64,000 nt of DNA from Annulohypoxylon bovei var. microspora (GCA_022836615.1 MU405309.1:62001-126000), one strand, 5' to 3'; shown: positions 33,467 through 46,521, numbered from the stretch's first letter. A program made the numbers and translations. Notes: generated by a model not told the origin, from the sequence alone.

Positions 33467-35156
33467 TTGATCAGGGGCAGAGCCCCGTATCCACTGGTCA
33501 CGTGATACAGCACCTGTATATAGCCAGCCATCGTGGCCTTTTCCCACGATCTTATCACTTAGCTTCATACATAGTCACATATCCAGCCATAGCTCCCTTA
33601 GATGGCCAGTCACTCGTTATAGATACCAGTTCTCCCCTGATCAGAGACCACTCGTTATGTATGCCTTAGTATCGTTAGCCTAGCTGTCGTTAGCCTAGCT
33701 GTTGCCGCAGCTGTCTCTAGTCAGGTCCCCGGTTGCTGGAGCCTTGCTCCAAAACAAGTGGCAACCACCACGCGGACTAAATACCGGGCATCCTCAGCTT
33801 TTTAGGAGGACCGCAGGACCGCAGCACGCACGCAGCAAGCATTATGACCTCGCCAGCCTGATCAGCGAGACCTGTTCTTTTTCTTTGCCAAGCACGCTTT
33901 ATCGACAGCTTTCACGACGATGCCTTCAAGCTATCGAAGGGAGGAGAGCGCCTACATACAGCCCTAGCATAGGGAGGAAAGATATTATTATAGATTTCGC
34001 ACCACCCTGATTATTAGGGCATCTCATCTTTCATCTTGATCACCAGTTTTTCTCTTTCTTCGACAGCTTTCACGACGATGCCTTTAAGCTATTGAGGGAG
34101 GGAAAGAGACCTAAGATTAGGGGCATGCCACCGCACTTTTCCCTGCTACTGTACGAATGCTACAACACTACGATAAGATTACTACGATAAGACTACTATC
34201 TTGATCACCTTGTTTTTCGACGATTTCCCACGATCCTGTCTTCCCACGATCGTTTCCCCCCGATTCCATCGATTTCGCCGACCTCATAATCTTTTTTGTT
34301 GAGCCCCACTAGCCCACCGCCATACATACCCACTTGCCAACACATACGAAGACTTATTAAACCCTGATTACACCTACGAAGGCGAGGGTTATGGCGTGAT
34401 CTTGATATATCGATATGTACGAGATATTTTGAAGTTTTCCACGCAAGACTTAAGACCTACGACGAGCTGGCAGACACCGCAACACAGATACACAGTCACC
34501 ATATGTTTCAGGACATTGATACGATGGCACCCTGATCAGTCTATTAGTCATCTACGGCAAGTCCTTAGTCATCTATGGCATGGCAAGGCACGAGACCCTC
34601 GGGCACTAGAAGACCAGTCTATTACAAGGAGACCACGATCCTGCCCACCACGGCGTTCCCATATACAGCAGACGAGCTTGCTTGCACCGTTTCATCCACC
34701 GCTTTATCCACACGTTCATTACACCCTTTCATTCTTATACGACGATCGATCCCCATCCATACGATACATATACCTGTTGTCAAGATTAGACCTTGGATAG
34801 CTTAGTACAAGGGAGGCCTGGAACAGGGAGGCCCAGTACAGGGAGGCGTACTTGTTGGACATGTATCTTGTTATACTGTTCTAGAGCAGGGCTCCAGCAA
34901 CCGGGGACCTGGATACAACGACAGCTACGGCGACGACAGCTAGGCTGACGATACTGAGGCATGCATGACGAGGGATCTCTGATCAGTGAAGAACTGGTAT
35001 ATGAAACGAGTGACTGGCCATCTAAGGGAGCTATGGCTGGATATGTGACTATGTATGAAGCTAAGTGACAAGATCGTGGGAAAAGGCCACGATGGCTGGC
35101 TATATACAGGTGCTGTATCACGTGACCAGTGGATACGGGGCTCTGCCCCTGATCAA
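33467..35156. mobile_element. Non-autonomous element with long (about 280 bp) terminal inverted repeats
   Basis: Left arm 33467-33755 and right arm 34879-35156 are inverted copies. Both outer ends read TTGATCAGGGGCAGAGCCCC and continue with high identity inwards to a segment around GTCCCCGGTTGCTGGAGCC. The 1.1 kb interior has no transposase-like frame. It includes a 45-bp direct repeat (33903-33946 and 34061-34105). No convincing target-site duplication was found, so the element class is open; long arms suggest a Mutator-like or foldback-type derivative. The arms have diverged mainly by C-to-T transitions. Confidence 0.75.
33903..34105 (+). repeat. Direct repeat pair inside the long-TIR element
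   Basis: CGACAGCTTTCACGACGATG begins at 33903 and again at 34061, and similarity continues for about 45 bp. The preceding 40 bases (TGATCA followed by a T/C-rich run) are also related. One difference is TTCAAG versus TTTAAG, a CpA-to-TpA change. Confidence 0.75.
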
Positions 35157-35169
35157 CATCTCTTCAGTA

Positions 35170-35446
35170 TCCCCACGACCGCCAGACATGGGTCCAAAAA
35201 GCATCCACTGAAACCAGCCCTTCTAGCCAATTAAAAGACAGTTTACGAGAAACTAAACATGGTATAAAGTAATCAACCAATCACATTCAACGTTTATGCT
35301 TTCCCCATGTCCTTCATAAAGTGAAGGCTTTAACCTTTTAAGGAAAATCGATAAGGAATTATAAGGTTGAAATTTGATTTTTAATTGGCCGACATAAGTG
35401 TTTTTTAGTGGATGCTTTTTGGACCCATGTCTGGCGGTCGTGGGGA
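35170..35446. mobile_element. Short MITE with TA target duplication
   Basis: A 277-bp element whose ends are inverted copies of TCCCCACGACCGCCAGACAT, continuing near-identically for about 40 bp (35170-35210 and 35405-35446). Similarity resumes at GCCAATTAAAA further in. TA lies immediately outside both ends (35168-35169 and 35447-35448). There is no coding capacity. Its ends are unrelated to those of the MITE at 26.65 kb. It sits 11 bp outside the right arm of the long-TIR element. Confidence 0.9.
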
Positions 35447-35448
35447 TA

Positions 35449-36688
35449 GGTACCTGCCTATCTACCAAGTTCGGTCCACATATTCTGTATCATGACGAGA
35501 ACAGCTATACGGGGCTCATCCTAACATTTAGATTCATAGTCTAGAGCCCCGAGGAGGCAGTGATGGTCACGAGAGTCTAGTACTCTTCTAAAACGCTTGA
35601 TCACCAACTGCTAAACCCGTGGTCGCTCGCCCATGGCCTCACCGTAGCTAGCCTACGCAGATGTAAAATTGGAATCATCATAAGCCCACGCAGTCACAAC
35701 AACGCCATATTATACTATACACTAATCATACGCGTGACATATGAGCTGCCCGCTCTATAATGTGAGACAATCGACATATTGTCTTATCCTATAACTAGGT
35801 ATGTTTCGCCCCATCAATAGGTTATCAATCATCATCTATCGAAGATGCGAGGCGTGATTAAGTAAGTAAGATCAGTAATAGAGTAATCTCGGATCATGCT
35901 TGTATGTATATCTCTCATGATTACCATGCCAAGCCCTCGTATGTATGTCCGGTTAAGATCGTCAATGGCTGCGCTACACAACTAGTAAATGACCGTTAAT
36001 ACATGACTCGACGAGTAATTACACATTGTGAATGAACTCATGTATGAATATGTATAACACTTTTATTTCAGAGGTTCAAGCATTTCACTCATGCGGGAGA
36101 AAAATAAAGCTTCTCTAAGATCAGCATACCTTTCTCGAGTGTCGAAGGAATAAAGCGATTGTTTACAGTGCGCAATTGATGCGAGTGTGACTTATGTACA
36201 TCGCTAAGAACCTAGGTAGGTATGAAAAGAATTGCTTTTCTAACCCCTCGGATAAGTAAGCACACAGTATGGTCTTCAAACGGTTGCTACAAAAAGCAAA
36301 CTTGCAGTACTACCTTGCCTGCTTGTAAGCTTGGTCTACCGGGTAACCTAGTGGCTTTGTTACCATGCAAGGTGTTAAGAAATCAAAATGTTGTAATGAG
36401 AAATGACCAAAGTTGAAAGTAGGTACCTAAGTAGTTAGAAATATGTGACCATTTACTTACCCCCTAACCGGGGCTCCCGGGTAGCAGGGCTGAATGTTGT
36501 CCGTAGCGAGTTAACAGGGTAGATTCGCGAAAGCACACTGTTCAGAGGTACCTCAGGAATCTACTTCTCGCCAATTCAGAAGACGGTGTTGTCCCGAACT
36601 GATCGTTCAGGACCTTAGTAGAAACCTTCTCAGTTGCTGCCTCATTGTGGTAGTTGTGTTTCTTCGACTCTAATCCCCAGAGCACACA
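35449..36688. other. Intergenic region
   Basis: No gene supported. Includes AGGTACC-type motifs near 36210 and 36421, and ends in the presumed promoter and leader of the next gene. Confidence 0.5.
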
Positions 36689-38723
36689 ATGGAAACCCAA
36701 CAGACAGCTACACCACCCAGCTCCTCACCTTGTATCGGGATGACAATTCACTCACCTATGTCTCAAGCAAAAAGTATCGTTAACGTAAGTATTGACAATA
36801 TCTTGCTTCCGTATCTTGGCTTTTCCTTTGCTCATAAATTAGCAGAGTTTCAACCCGTCTAGTAATCTGTCAACCCTCAAAAAATCCGAGAAGGCGAAGC
36901 AAACAGCAAGATCACCGTCCTCACAGCTGCACCACAGTTTTCAAATCAAGTTAATCGATCTTTGTACCGAATATCAAGGCACTTACTTCAAGTGTGAAGA
37001 CCTAGCCGATTTCTGGGCCGAAATTGCGCATTCGTTGGGTCCCGAATTTCCTTTTCCCATAACTGGGAATCATGTGGAAGGTTGGGTCGAAGGAATATGC
37101 CGTGAAACTAAGGAATATCTATTGCGCAGGGAAATATTTCCGCATCGTGCCGATCGCGAAGACCTTGATATTGCAATTGAGGATTGGCTCGAGATAGAAG
37201 GTAGAAGGAGGTTTCAGCGTGGCTTTACAGATATGATCACGGGTTACTTACTTGCATATGGCCCCGAGGAGTCCGAAGAGGAGAATCTTCTCACGTACTC
37301 TTGCCTGAGCCGGCTAAGGGAAAATACGGATAGAGTCAAGACTGCCGTTAGCGAGAAAGGCGAAGCTAGTCGCAAGAACGGCATGCTTCTAATACAGAAG
37401 GTCGAATTTCTCGGATCAAAACTAGACTCCAACTCAACACAGCAGCTCTTGACACCTGAAGAGATCTATGGCCGTGTTACTAACCGGCCACATGAGAATA
37501 TGTTCCCATATCTTAACCCTAACGTGGCCGCCCCCTCTGACCCTCCTCTGTGGGACCATACAAAAACCGACTCCGAGATGATTGGTGCTTCTGGCACAAC
37601 TGAGGATATTGACGAAGGATTACCGAACATACTCTCAAAACCATCCGATGGGCTAGACGACAATCAAAGCCCCGCAATCATCTTCTCGGCTGAGAAGCTG
37701 CCCAGAGTATCCATTCATCCAAACAGCCCTCATAAGAACGAAGTGCAACAGAACAAGACAGCTGAGGGACATAGCTTGAGTCCTATCAGTCCAGCCGAGG
37801 AGTCTCCCAGCTCTACGGATCAGGATCCCATGTACCAAGCTCCCAAAGAACATGAATTAGAGTGTATCAATCGGCAAAATCCCAACGTTCAACTCGGCCG
37901 TACATTGACTCCATGCTCTTCAGCTGTCAAGAAATCTGCCCTAGATTTAAGTAGTGCTGAGAAGCCAGAGAAGTCAAAGAGGATAAAAGTTCAGAATGGA
38001 AAAGGAGTCGACCGATCTCGGCGGCTTTCGAGAAGGGACATCAATATATCAGACGCAGAGCCTAGCGTACCTACTTTATCTCTAGTCCAAGACTCCGTGG
38101 CGGTTGACTTTAGCCAGAATGCTCAGAGTCAACAGCAAGCGGAGACTAGTGGGGAATTAACTAGGAATACCCATCGCGCGGGACAAGAGTACGCAGATGC
38201 CTTAGCAGCAACTCCATCAACTGTGACGCAGAAGGCCAGGAAAAAGAAGAGGGCAGGCAAGAAGCAAACCTTAACGAACAAGAGACATTTAAAAAAAGGC
38301 AATATGACCGACCAATCCTCTACCACGGCGAAGAGATCCTCTGATAGCATCACCTGGGACAGCAACAACCTTGGGGGCCAACGTTCCCAAGTGATATCGG
38401 CAGATATGGATCCGACTCAGAATCCGTTCGGTGACGTCCCGATCATAGACTTAACACAGTCCCCGGACCAAGAGATAGTCAAACGAGAACGGGGATGGGC
38501 GGCCGAAGGCTTGGAAGGCCGACTAAATCGGCTAACGGCAAGTCTGAACGGGACCGTGGGTCTCACGCCCGAGAAGATAAAAGAAATCGTTGATCGGAGC
38601 GTTTCGCTAAAACTGAATGATGCGGCGCACCACGTCGTAGAGAAGCTTGACCGGACGCTAGAAAAGAGGCTGGACCAGCTGAGAAGAGATTGGCGACCCC
38701 CGGAGGACCGCCAAAATCAGTGA
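36689..38723 (+). CDS. Hypothetical protein, short folded N-domain plus long disordered tail (657 aa)
   Basis: Exons 36689-36784 and 36846-38723; the intron (GTAAGT...CAG) is phase 0. The longer open frame alone starts at a TTG (37035), whereas the upstream exon gives a proper ATG and 63 further in-frame codons. Residues about 55-150 look like a folded helical domain (FQIKLIDLCTEYQGTYFKCE, DLADFWAEIAHSLGPEFPFP, WVEGICRETKEYL). Ser/Pro/Glu-rich disordered sequence follows, with basic patches (RKKKRAGKKQTLTNKRHLKK) suggesting nuclear targeting. A C-terminal amphipathic helix (about 600-645) could form a coiled coil. The FW...G pattern vaguely recalls SANT-like DNA-binding domains, but I would not assign one. 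It may be related in design to the next gene. Confidence 0.75.
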
Positions 38724-40089
38724 TAACCATACCTAACTGCCCGTCACTTTCACATTTAAGTATATTGGTTAGGTATCACCTAACATATAGTTACCTACCT
38801 AGGTACCTTAGAGCCTGCGAGATATTAAAGTAAACTCGAATTATCCCGACTGTAGCTTTCAGTTTCCATAAGTCGAGCTATCTTGGTTTGATTAATCGAG
38901 GCAAATCCTACCGTACAGCCGTAGAACAATGCTCATCATTATGAAGTGGCGTTAGAATACCTAGTATCAAGGCTATCAAAGTCGTTATCTGTGAGAATTG
39001 AAGTTCTAGAAATGCTCAGCACGGTACTTCAAGTAAGCCTTTTGTAATTTTATATACAGGGGTAAGGGTCCAGCTCCCAGGCTCTCGGTACCGATTGTAC
39101 ATACACTTACCTGAGGATTATGTACACCGTATAGTACAGACTGTGGTATTATAATATGAATTCTGCCTGACTACGTACCTAGGGTACTTCAAATATCTGT
39201 TCGGTTTAGTCCTAGACTTTGAGCAACAGTGCGAAACGATAATCTTTACACTTTCTAAAGTGACAGATCATATCTGACATCCAAGCTAATGATATGTAGC
39301 ATGGCACTGTGAGGGGCGTAGTATACGTAGGCATTGATATTATCATGAAAGATATACATCGGCTGGCAACGTTCTTCTCTACCTATGTGCTATGATACGA
39401 TGTGCTGTGGAAGCATTCGAGGCACCTTGTCCGCCTGCAACTAAAAGGACCAGGAAATTACAGACCGAGCATCTACTCCCTGAACGGAACATCGCCTGTA
39501 AATCCCAAATTTACCATAGCGCAGTTGAAGTTCTGCTGACTTGTAGAAGAGACGGCGTCCTTAGTCCTTACCCAATGCCCAATAGCCCTAAGACCTTGTC
39601 GCCATACCCTTGACCTAGTAATCGGTTCATTATGTAGATATGCGCTTCATATTGCTTTTTTGTCTCGACAAGACATGATGACATTCGAAAAATACTAGGA
39701 TCAGGCATACCGCGTATCTCGAGACGTGACGCGGTTCGTAATTCTTGGTACACCCTAGAGCTGAGAAAAGAGCAAGGTACGGTAGGGAGGTTCGGTTTTC
39801 TTATTCCGAAGTCTTGTCTGTTGGCAATCTTTTGATCCCCCTCTAGGAAAAGTGCTAGCAATTTGACACGAAAAAGACTTGTGCGTTCAATTTCAAGGGC
39901 CTAGGGTTAAGGGTACCCGTATACCAAGACATATCCAATCGCTTGTTTTGCCTATTCAAGCTCAGAACAGCTAGATAAAGTGACTGAGATGGGAAATCGT
40001 GGTCTTAGTATTGGCAGTAATACACTACGGGATCATATCACCCTGAAAATAGCCACTAGATCGAATTATAACATCTAGTGCTAGACTTC
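38724..40089. other. Intergenic region
   Basis: No convincing gene. CCTAGGTACCT occurs at 38798-38808. Short frames on both strands around 39392-39861 have no recognisable content. Confidence 0.5.
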
Positions 40090-43000
40090 ATGGCTGGTTT
40101 CAAGAGATCAAGTAAGCGGAGGTCATACAGACGTGACCTAGTAGAAGCTTCGAGTGAGAGTTCAGATGCCCTGGTTTCTAGGAACCGAGAGCTCTCGTCT
40201 CTATATGCGGGTCAACTCGCGTCGCCTCCAGCCTCATCGGGATATACCATACCACCGAGCTCTCCGGACGACGAAGAAGAGAGAGAAGAGATTGGGGATG
40301 AGCCCTTACAACAAATGGTGAGGCTTCCCACTTCAAGTATTCATACTGCTAGACTTAATAGATTAACGTATTACTAGGTGGGTTTAGACGAACGATCAGC
40401 CAGAACCGAAGTGTCATCGTCAGGTTCGAAGTCGGAGCCTTCTACGAGCCATTCCTCGCCCCAGACTATAAGTCGAGAAGTGTTCGAGCCGTTCGACGAT
40501 TCCAAGCACCTCTCACTAGCTGAGAAGGTAAAGCTTCTCAAGATTTGCTGCAGCCATAGGTCCCAATTCCTCCACTGTTCTACTTCGGGAAAGCATGCCG
40601 AAGAGAGGATATGGACCTCCGTCATGGAGCAGTTTGCAACTACAGTTCGCTCCGGCGTATTTACCAAATATTCCGAGGTGAAGAAAATGACGAACAAGAC
40701 TTGCAGGAATCGGCGCAAGCATACCAAGGGAATCGTGCCGCCGCAGAGACGGCCTCGGATGGGGGATTTAGACATGTGGATCGACCGGTGGGTGCGAATT
40801 TGGAAATGCCGCGACCTGGTCGTTAATATCGCCAACGCACACGAGTCAATGCGCGAGACGATAGGGGAGAAGAAGTTTAAGCGAATATTTCGCCATAGGG
40901 TGGATGGTAGCGAGTTGCCTCAAGACTTAGGAATGCTCACTTTATCAGCTCCGCTATGGAAAGCGATTCAGAAGCGTATTCGTACCGAAGAACGGTCGAT
41001 AGGAACTCGTCACATATCTATATTCCCTAGCGAGGACGAATCGGACTGGACAGACGAAGAGGGAACAGAAGATGAGGCGACGGCGGAAACAGATGATGAA
41101 GGGCCGCCCATGGATTCAATCGAAGAAGAATTCCAAGACCCTCCCCTAGAGGAACCGAAGGGGATGGTATCAACCCCTAATCAGGAGGTCGAGAGGAATC
41201 TAGGCTTTCCGGACCCATCTCCACGTACTCAGGCAAGGCTTGATCAATTCGAACAAGGCTACACAACTGTGCTCAAAAAAGAACAAGGCAGGACAGGCAA
41301 GCAAACATCTGTCCTCGACTTAGCGCATAAGAGACGAGATCGGGAACGGTCACCTCCTGCATCTCCTTTAGAAGCGGCAGAAGTCCTCGAAGGTGGCGCT
41401 GCACAACTACAATTTGAAGAAAAGGGGCAGACGAGTCCTATACTCAATGTCTCGGCTTCGAGCTCGAATGAAGCCCAGGACAAGGAAGATGGCCGTTTAA
41501 CTAGCTCACCCGCCGAGAGATCAGTACCAGAACGACCTCTTCCCGGCGAGGTTGACGTGCAACGAATTACAGGTGCCAATTCCACTCGACCCCAACGCCT
41601 CAAACCCGGTACCTATTCCGCTGGCGAGGGCGTACTGGTAGGTTGGCATATTCGGCAATTAATCCTGGCAGGCATGAACGGCACTGCTACGCAAGACTTT
41701 CGCCAATGCGTATTTGCTACAATCGATGTTAGCGGCCAGATCCATCTACGGCTGCGTGCTCAGAATATGCAAGGGAAACCAGTGCCGTCGGAGTTCCGCC
41801 TCAACGGAACCATCTCTGTTTCTCATAAGGATATCATATACCATCCTAAGTTTCATGGTATGTCCTATGATGAAATGCGGTTGGAAGTAGCCCGCCAGAG
41901 TCGCGTTGCTATTAATCAACGTATCTGCCAAGACTGGGTACCAACACCAGTGACCGAGGACTTTGACAAAGAGGAGCGTGAGCCGGTATCAATATTGAAA
42001 AAGCCGGAAAAGGAGTTGCCTAGCGACGCGGACGCAACTCTCCATGTCACAGACACGAGTAAGAGGACCAATGCCGAGAAGATGGAAGGAAAGGAAACGG
42101 CCGCATCATCATCTCGGGGTAGCGGTCTACAGGCACTCACCAGTAATAATAGAAGTGGTTCCGGAACGACTCCGAGAATCTCCATGCCAACAGAGACGCG
42201 GAGATTTGCCGTGTCTGAACTTCCTGGAGCACAACCCGTTGCAGACCCTTTCGCTAAGACTACCAGAGGTCAGCCTGATCCATCAAGCCGCAAATTCCAG
42301 GACACAAGCTCAAACAGAACGGGTACACCCGATTTAATAAGAAAGTTCCTTGCGGAGGAGGCCAGGAAGTGGCAAAAGCCATTGGCGCCACATAGAATCC
42401 CGCATCATAGCTCACCTCCGAAGAAGTCAAGCCCCAAGGGACAGACATCTAACAAGAATAGGATCACTCCCTGCAGGTTTTATGGGGCACAGTCTTCAGC
42501 GCAGAATGTGGTCGAGGAAGACCGACAACTATCAGGACCCCCGGAGCAGCCGATCATTTTACCTCAACTTAGATCTGGGTCCGTCTCCAATGCTGGGTCG
42601 CCACAGAACGGGATGACCTCACCAAGGTTACCTAGAAACAAGGCAATACCCAATACCTTGCTCGAGCTGGACTATTCCGACAATGACAGCCTTCCCGAAG
42701 TCGAGGAAATACACAGGAGACGCGTACAGGCAGCCAAATTACCTGACATACCCGCCTCACTGCAACATCTTAGACGACAGCAGACCCCTAGAGCTCCTAG
42801 TAACTGCGTTGTTAGCAAAGCACCGAATGCGCTTGAATCTTTTCGTCCTCCGGAGTCTGATAACAACTCGTCACAAAAAGACAAACATACATGCCATCTT
42901 GAGAATAGGGGTATCTTGTCTGGGGGGACGGTTGAGAATTACCAGAAGCTGGCGGATGACGAACCACGGAGTCCAGGAGATAAGGCTATCACACCTTCTA

Positions 43001-43728
43001 GCTCATACTCAAAGAAGCGTGCGAGACATCAGTCTATGACAAATTTGTCGTCGAACTCGCCAGGCAATTCCCGCGCGGGCCCGTCCAGCTCTTTTGCTGT
43101 GCCCGAACCTCTAGACGATATCACATCAACTAGCAACAGGCATTCCGCAAAGAGGCAGAGGCCCCCGCCAAAATCCGAACATGTACAGACTCCCGTGCCA
43201 ACGCCTGATCTGACAGGCTACGGACTGAAACCCTTCCGGCACCCGGATTTAGTCTCCGCCGCTTCAAATAACGGTGCACCTTGCAAAGAGCATGTGCACC
43301 CTGGCGTCGGCCCCGTGGACAAAGGCAAAGGGAGGGCAACCCAATCTCATACTGATAACAAGTACCTCGCATCTGGTTCACGGCCATCGAACGGGAACGG
43401 CTATACACCCAAATGGAAAACGGGCGCGAGAAACGCGACACAATCTCACCGATTCTACCCGTACGGGCAACCAGCTACTTCGTCCGGCCCCGCGGCGTCA
43501 CATAAGCGACGAAAGAACGGCGGCAGAGGGAAGCGGGAACGTCACAGGGGACTTAATCATCACGACCGAGCCAGTGGCGGTAGCTATAGTAGCAACAGGT
43601 TTCTGAGGGAGGTGACGACGGACACGGTAGATTTCGAAAACTTTAGTACGGGTGCGAAATGCGACATCTTGCGTCGCAAGATATCTGAGGTGAACGAGAT
43701 GCTCAGGAAGATAGAGAAGAACGACTGA
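40090..43728 (+). CDS. Large disordered hypothetical protein with N-terminal basic helical domain (1192 aa)
   Basis: Exons 40090-40317 and 40378-43728 with a 60-bp intron (GTGAGG...TAG), phase 0. An upstream GTG keeps the frame open, but the first ATG is at 40090. The N-terminal 75 residues are basic then acidic. Residues about 105-280 look folded: LSLAEKVKLLKICCSHRSQF, ERIWTSVMEQFATTVRSGVF and a basic stretch CRNRRKHTKGIV, then DLDMWIDRWVRIWKCRDLVV. An acidic run and some 800 disordered residues follow. A fairly conserved-looking island at about 490-590 contains LVGWHIRQLILAGMNGTATQ and VFATIDVSGQIHLRLRAQNM. The end is a short helix (CDILRRKISEVNEMLRKIE). Many basic patches suggest a nuclear or nucleolar protein. 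I do not recognise a family; the W/F-containing basic helical part could be a Myb/SANT-like DNA-binding domain. Confidence 0.78.
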
Positions 43729-46491
43729 TCCACCATGGGGTTGATAGTCTCACACGATGGCCTACCATGGCTTGACAGCAGCAGCATAAGCGACGGGTTC
43801 ATGCTGCGGGTTTGGAACCTCGGCTCGAGCGCTGCGCGACCCCTATCATATGTATCTCGAAGGACATGCTCGTGAGATACAGTGTAGGTAGATGGGTACA
43901 GTAAGCTACGAGCTGCAATTTCAGATGTTACGCGACACCTCGGAACGTGTTGCAGTATCAGTAACATGGGGACATACACGTGTAGACCATGCGAGGTCGT
44001 TTTGCATCGCGACAGCTCTAAGGTGACTTGACGAGATGGATACATACATACATACGACGCCGCGTTAGTGTTGGAAGAGGGAAGCATGGCTATTCCACAT
44101 GCGAGACGAAGAGGGGACATGACCTCGAAATTCGTATAGGTGTACATGTAGATTTTTTTTATGTTTTCGAATCGGGATTTATTGGATGGGCGAGTAGATA
44201 TGTCGGGTATGTACGGTATGTATATGTAGGTAGGTACATAGGTGTGAATTGTGACGTGATAAGGCAATCTTTCCCGAGTCAGGAGTATTAGTCGATGATG
44301 GCATCTAGCCCCTTGACGGTCTATGTATTTCAAGTTGACACTTAAAGATATGGAAATCCACTACTAGTCATGATCTAGCTAAAGGGGCAGAGGGGGGGTT
44401 CAACACGTATATACGCATAATTATCTATTTACTTAACCCCAGTATTCATAATAAACTGAAGAAGAAAGAGAGACTTGAGGTTTAGTTTGCTCAATTATTC
44501 GTTTGATATACATTCAGTATGCAGTTGAATGTACCTAGGTTGCTAATAGCGGGATGCTGCTGCACGTGGATTAGCCGATTGGTAAGAATTATCGAGGCTC
44601 GGAAGCATAATGGTACTGAGGGATGGATTAAGGTTACAGGGATCTGCTATTCTCAACAATTGATCAATTTGGTAGGATAAGATCCTAGGCGATCCCCAAC
44701 AGAAAAGAAAAAAAAACGACAAGCACGACAAGCACGACAAGGTCCTAAAGAAGCGGGGAGGAAACCCCATTCTTGAACCCGACAGCCAGACGCTATACCA
44801 GATCGGGGAATCCGCCCCCTGAATAAACCCTGCAGTCCACGATTCGGGAACATGGAAAATCAGGGGCATTATGAACATGAATAGGAGATGCCGATATTAC
44901 CTAGGTACATGTATGTATGCAACATCGAATAATGCGGAGAAGGAGCTCGAATCGGGAAAACGTCTCTTGGGAATTGGAAACACCAGCGTTATCTGATCTT
45001 TCTGTTGTACATACAACCTGTACACAAACTTTTGCGAATTATAACGGTCTTCAACGGGCTAGCTGGGATATGCCGAATTTCGAAGCTGCTTTTTTTTACA
45101 ATTACGTAGATGTGAGACTTTACATACCCGTCTTATGTATATAGGTACCTAAAATAGCCACATACATCTGGTGTCTTGAAAGTTGAGTGAGATAAGCGTC
45201 GATCAACACTGCGGATCCGTCTTTTGATACTGAGCTTTAAGAACCAAACATGGAAATAGGAGCCGTTAATGCTAGGCACTGTATCTGCCCCTCAGTCCCT
45301 GAATTGCTCTTATCCAAATATGTAGGTACGTATGTACAGGGAGTTCTAGGCAAGGAAAGCCGACTCTACACTAATTATTCTTTCTCGCCACATGTCATGA
45401 GTCTATTTGCTTCCCCCTACAAAATAGAACAGAAGGCTCGCGTGGCGCGCTGTCGATGCCGCTTACGTCTTCTATCTCACACGATGAGCCGCGGTTTGCT
45501 GCTCGAAAGCTCGAACTGGTCGAACGATGGCCTATTATTGTCCGATGACATACGATGGCGATGGCTTGCTCTCACTTAGACACCCTGCAGCCATCCGTAG
45601 GCAAGGGAGCTGTCTTCATTCTTGTGGAGGAAAGAAACAGGTAATACATAGACGACTTCGTCAGTTGTTGCGGCTTGTCCGCTGCTGAAAGGCCAATTAA
45701 GATCCTCTGATAGGCCGATCACGAAAATCCAGCCAGCCAGTAGCCTCTTGGCAAGTCCCAGGCGGAAGAAGTGTGTGATCTTTAAGTGGTGCTAGGCCTA
45801 GCCTTGCTGATGAGAAAGCCCACATGAAGATATCCGGCTGTCGACTGTCGACGAACGACCGTGAAGGCGGTGAGAGGTGCAGTTATTCGCCAACAAAAAC
45901 CAGCTCCTTTTATTTTCATACTCAGGTAACTAAACATAGATACGGTTATGTATAGATATATAAATGTATAGATGTATGTATATATGCATTACCTAGGCTG
46001 CTAGGTAATGAAGATGCAGTAGTATTTTAATATAATTTTTTCTCTTAATGTCCCTCGTTTCTTCTCCTGCATTCTTCGCATTTGCATGTGGTTGTGTCGT
46101 AGATGATCTCGGGATGGGTACATAGGTACTTAGATGAGCAAGAATAGAAGTAATGTCAAACCCTGAAATGGACTAGGTACCGAAACTTGTGGGAGGAATT
46201 ACGCTAAAAACGGCGGGGTCATACCTTAATGCTTCATAGGGTTGCAGAAGGTAGATTGTTAGTACCGAATGTAAGTAAAATACTGCGCAAAGGTACTTAC
46301 TTACCATTCTGCTAAGTGTCAATACTTTAATGATCTCTTGGCGAGGCTCACAGTACATTTACGGTACAAATATTTTGGCGTGCCCCTGGCTTTTCTCAGC
46401 AAGATCAAGATATCGAGGTATTGATGTAACGGCTTAAGCGATTCGAACTTTTTTTTTTGTCTTCTTCGTCGTGTTCCCCGGTAGGTGCATT

Positions 46492-46521
46492 GTCTACCTA
46501 CTATGTATTCTGTAGGTAGAC
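46492..46521. repeat. Perfect hairpin
   Basis: GTCTACCTAC at 46492-46501 is followed, after a 10-base loop, by its exact inverse GTAGGTAGAC at 46512-46521. It belongs to the family of ACCTACC/GGTAGGT motifs common in the spacers here. Confidence 0.7.

Noticed and set aside
33331..33669. 112-codon frame and its partner on the opposite strand at 34786-35121 as protein genes
   Set aside because: They are the two arms of one inverted repeat, so the shared peptide reflects the mobile element and not a conserved protein.
43584..44333. 249-codon reverse-strand frame
   Set aside because: Runs antisense through the end of the disordered-protein gene and through TACATA microsatellite DNA; the peptide is Tyr/Ile/Pro-rich repeat translation.
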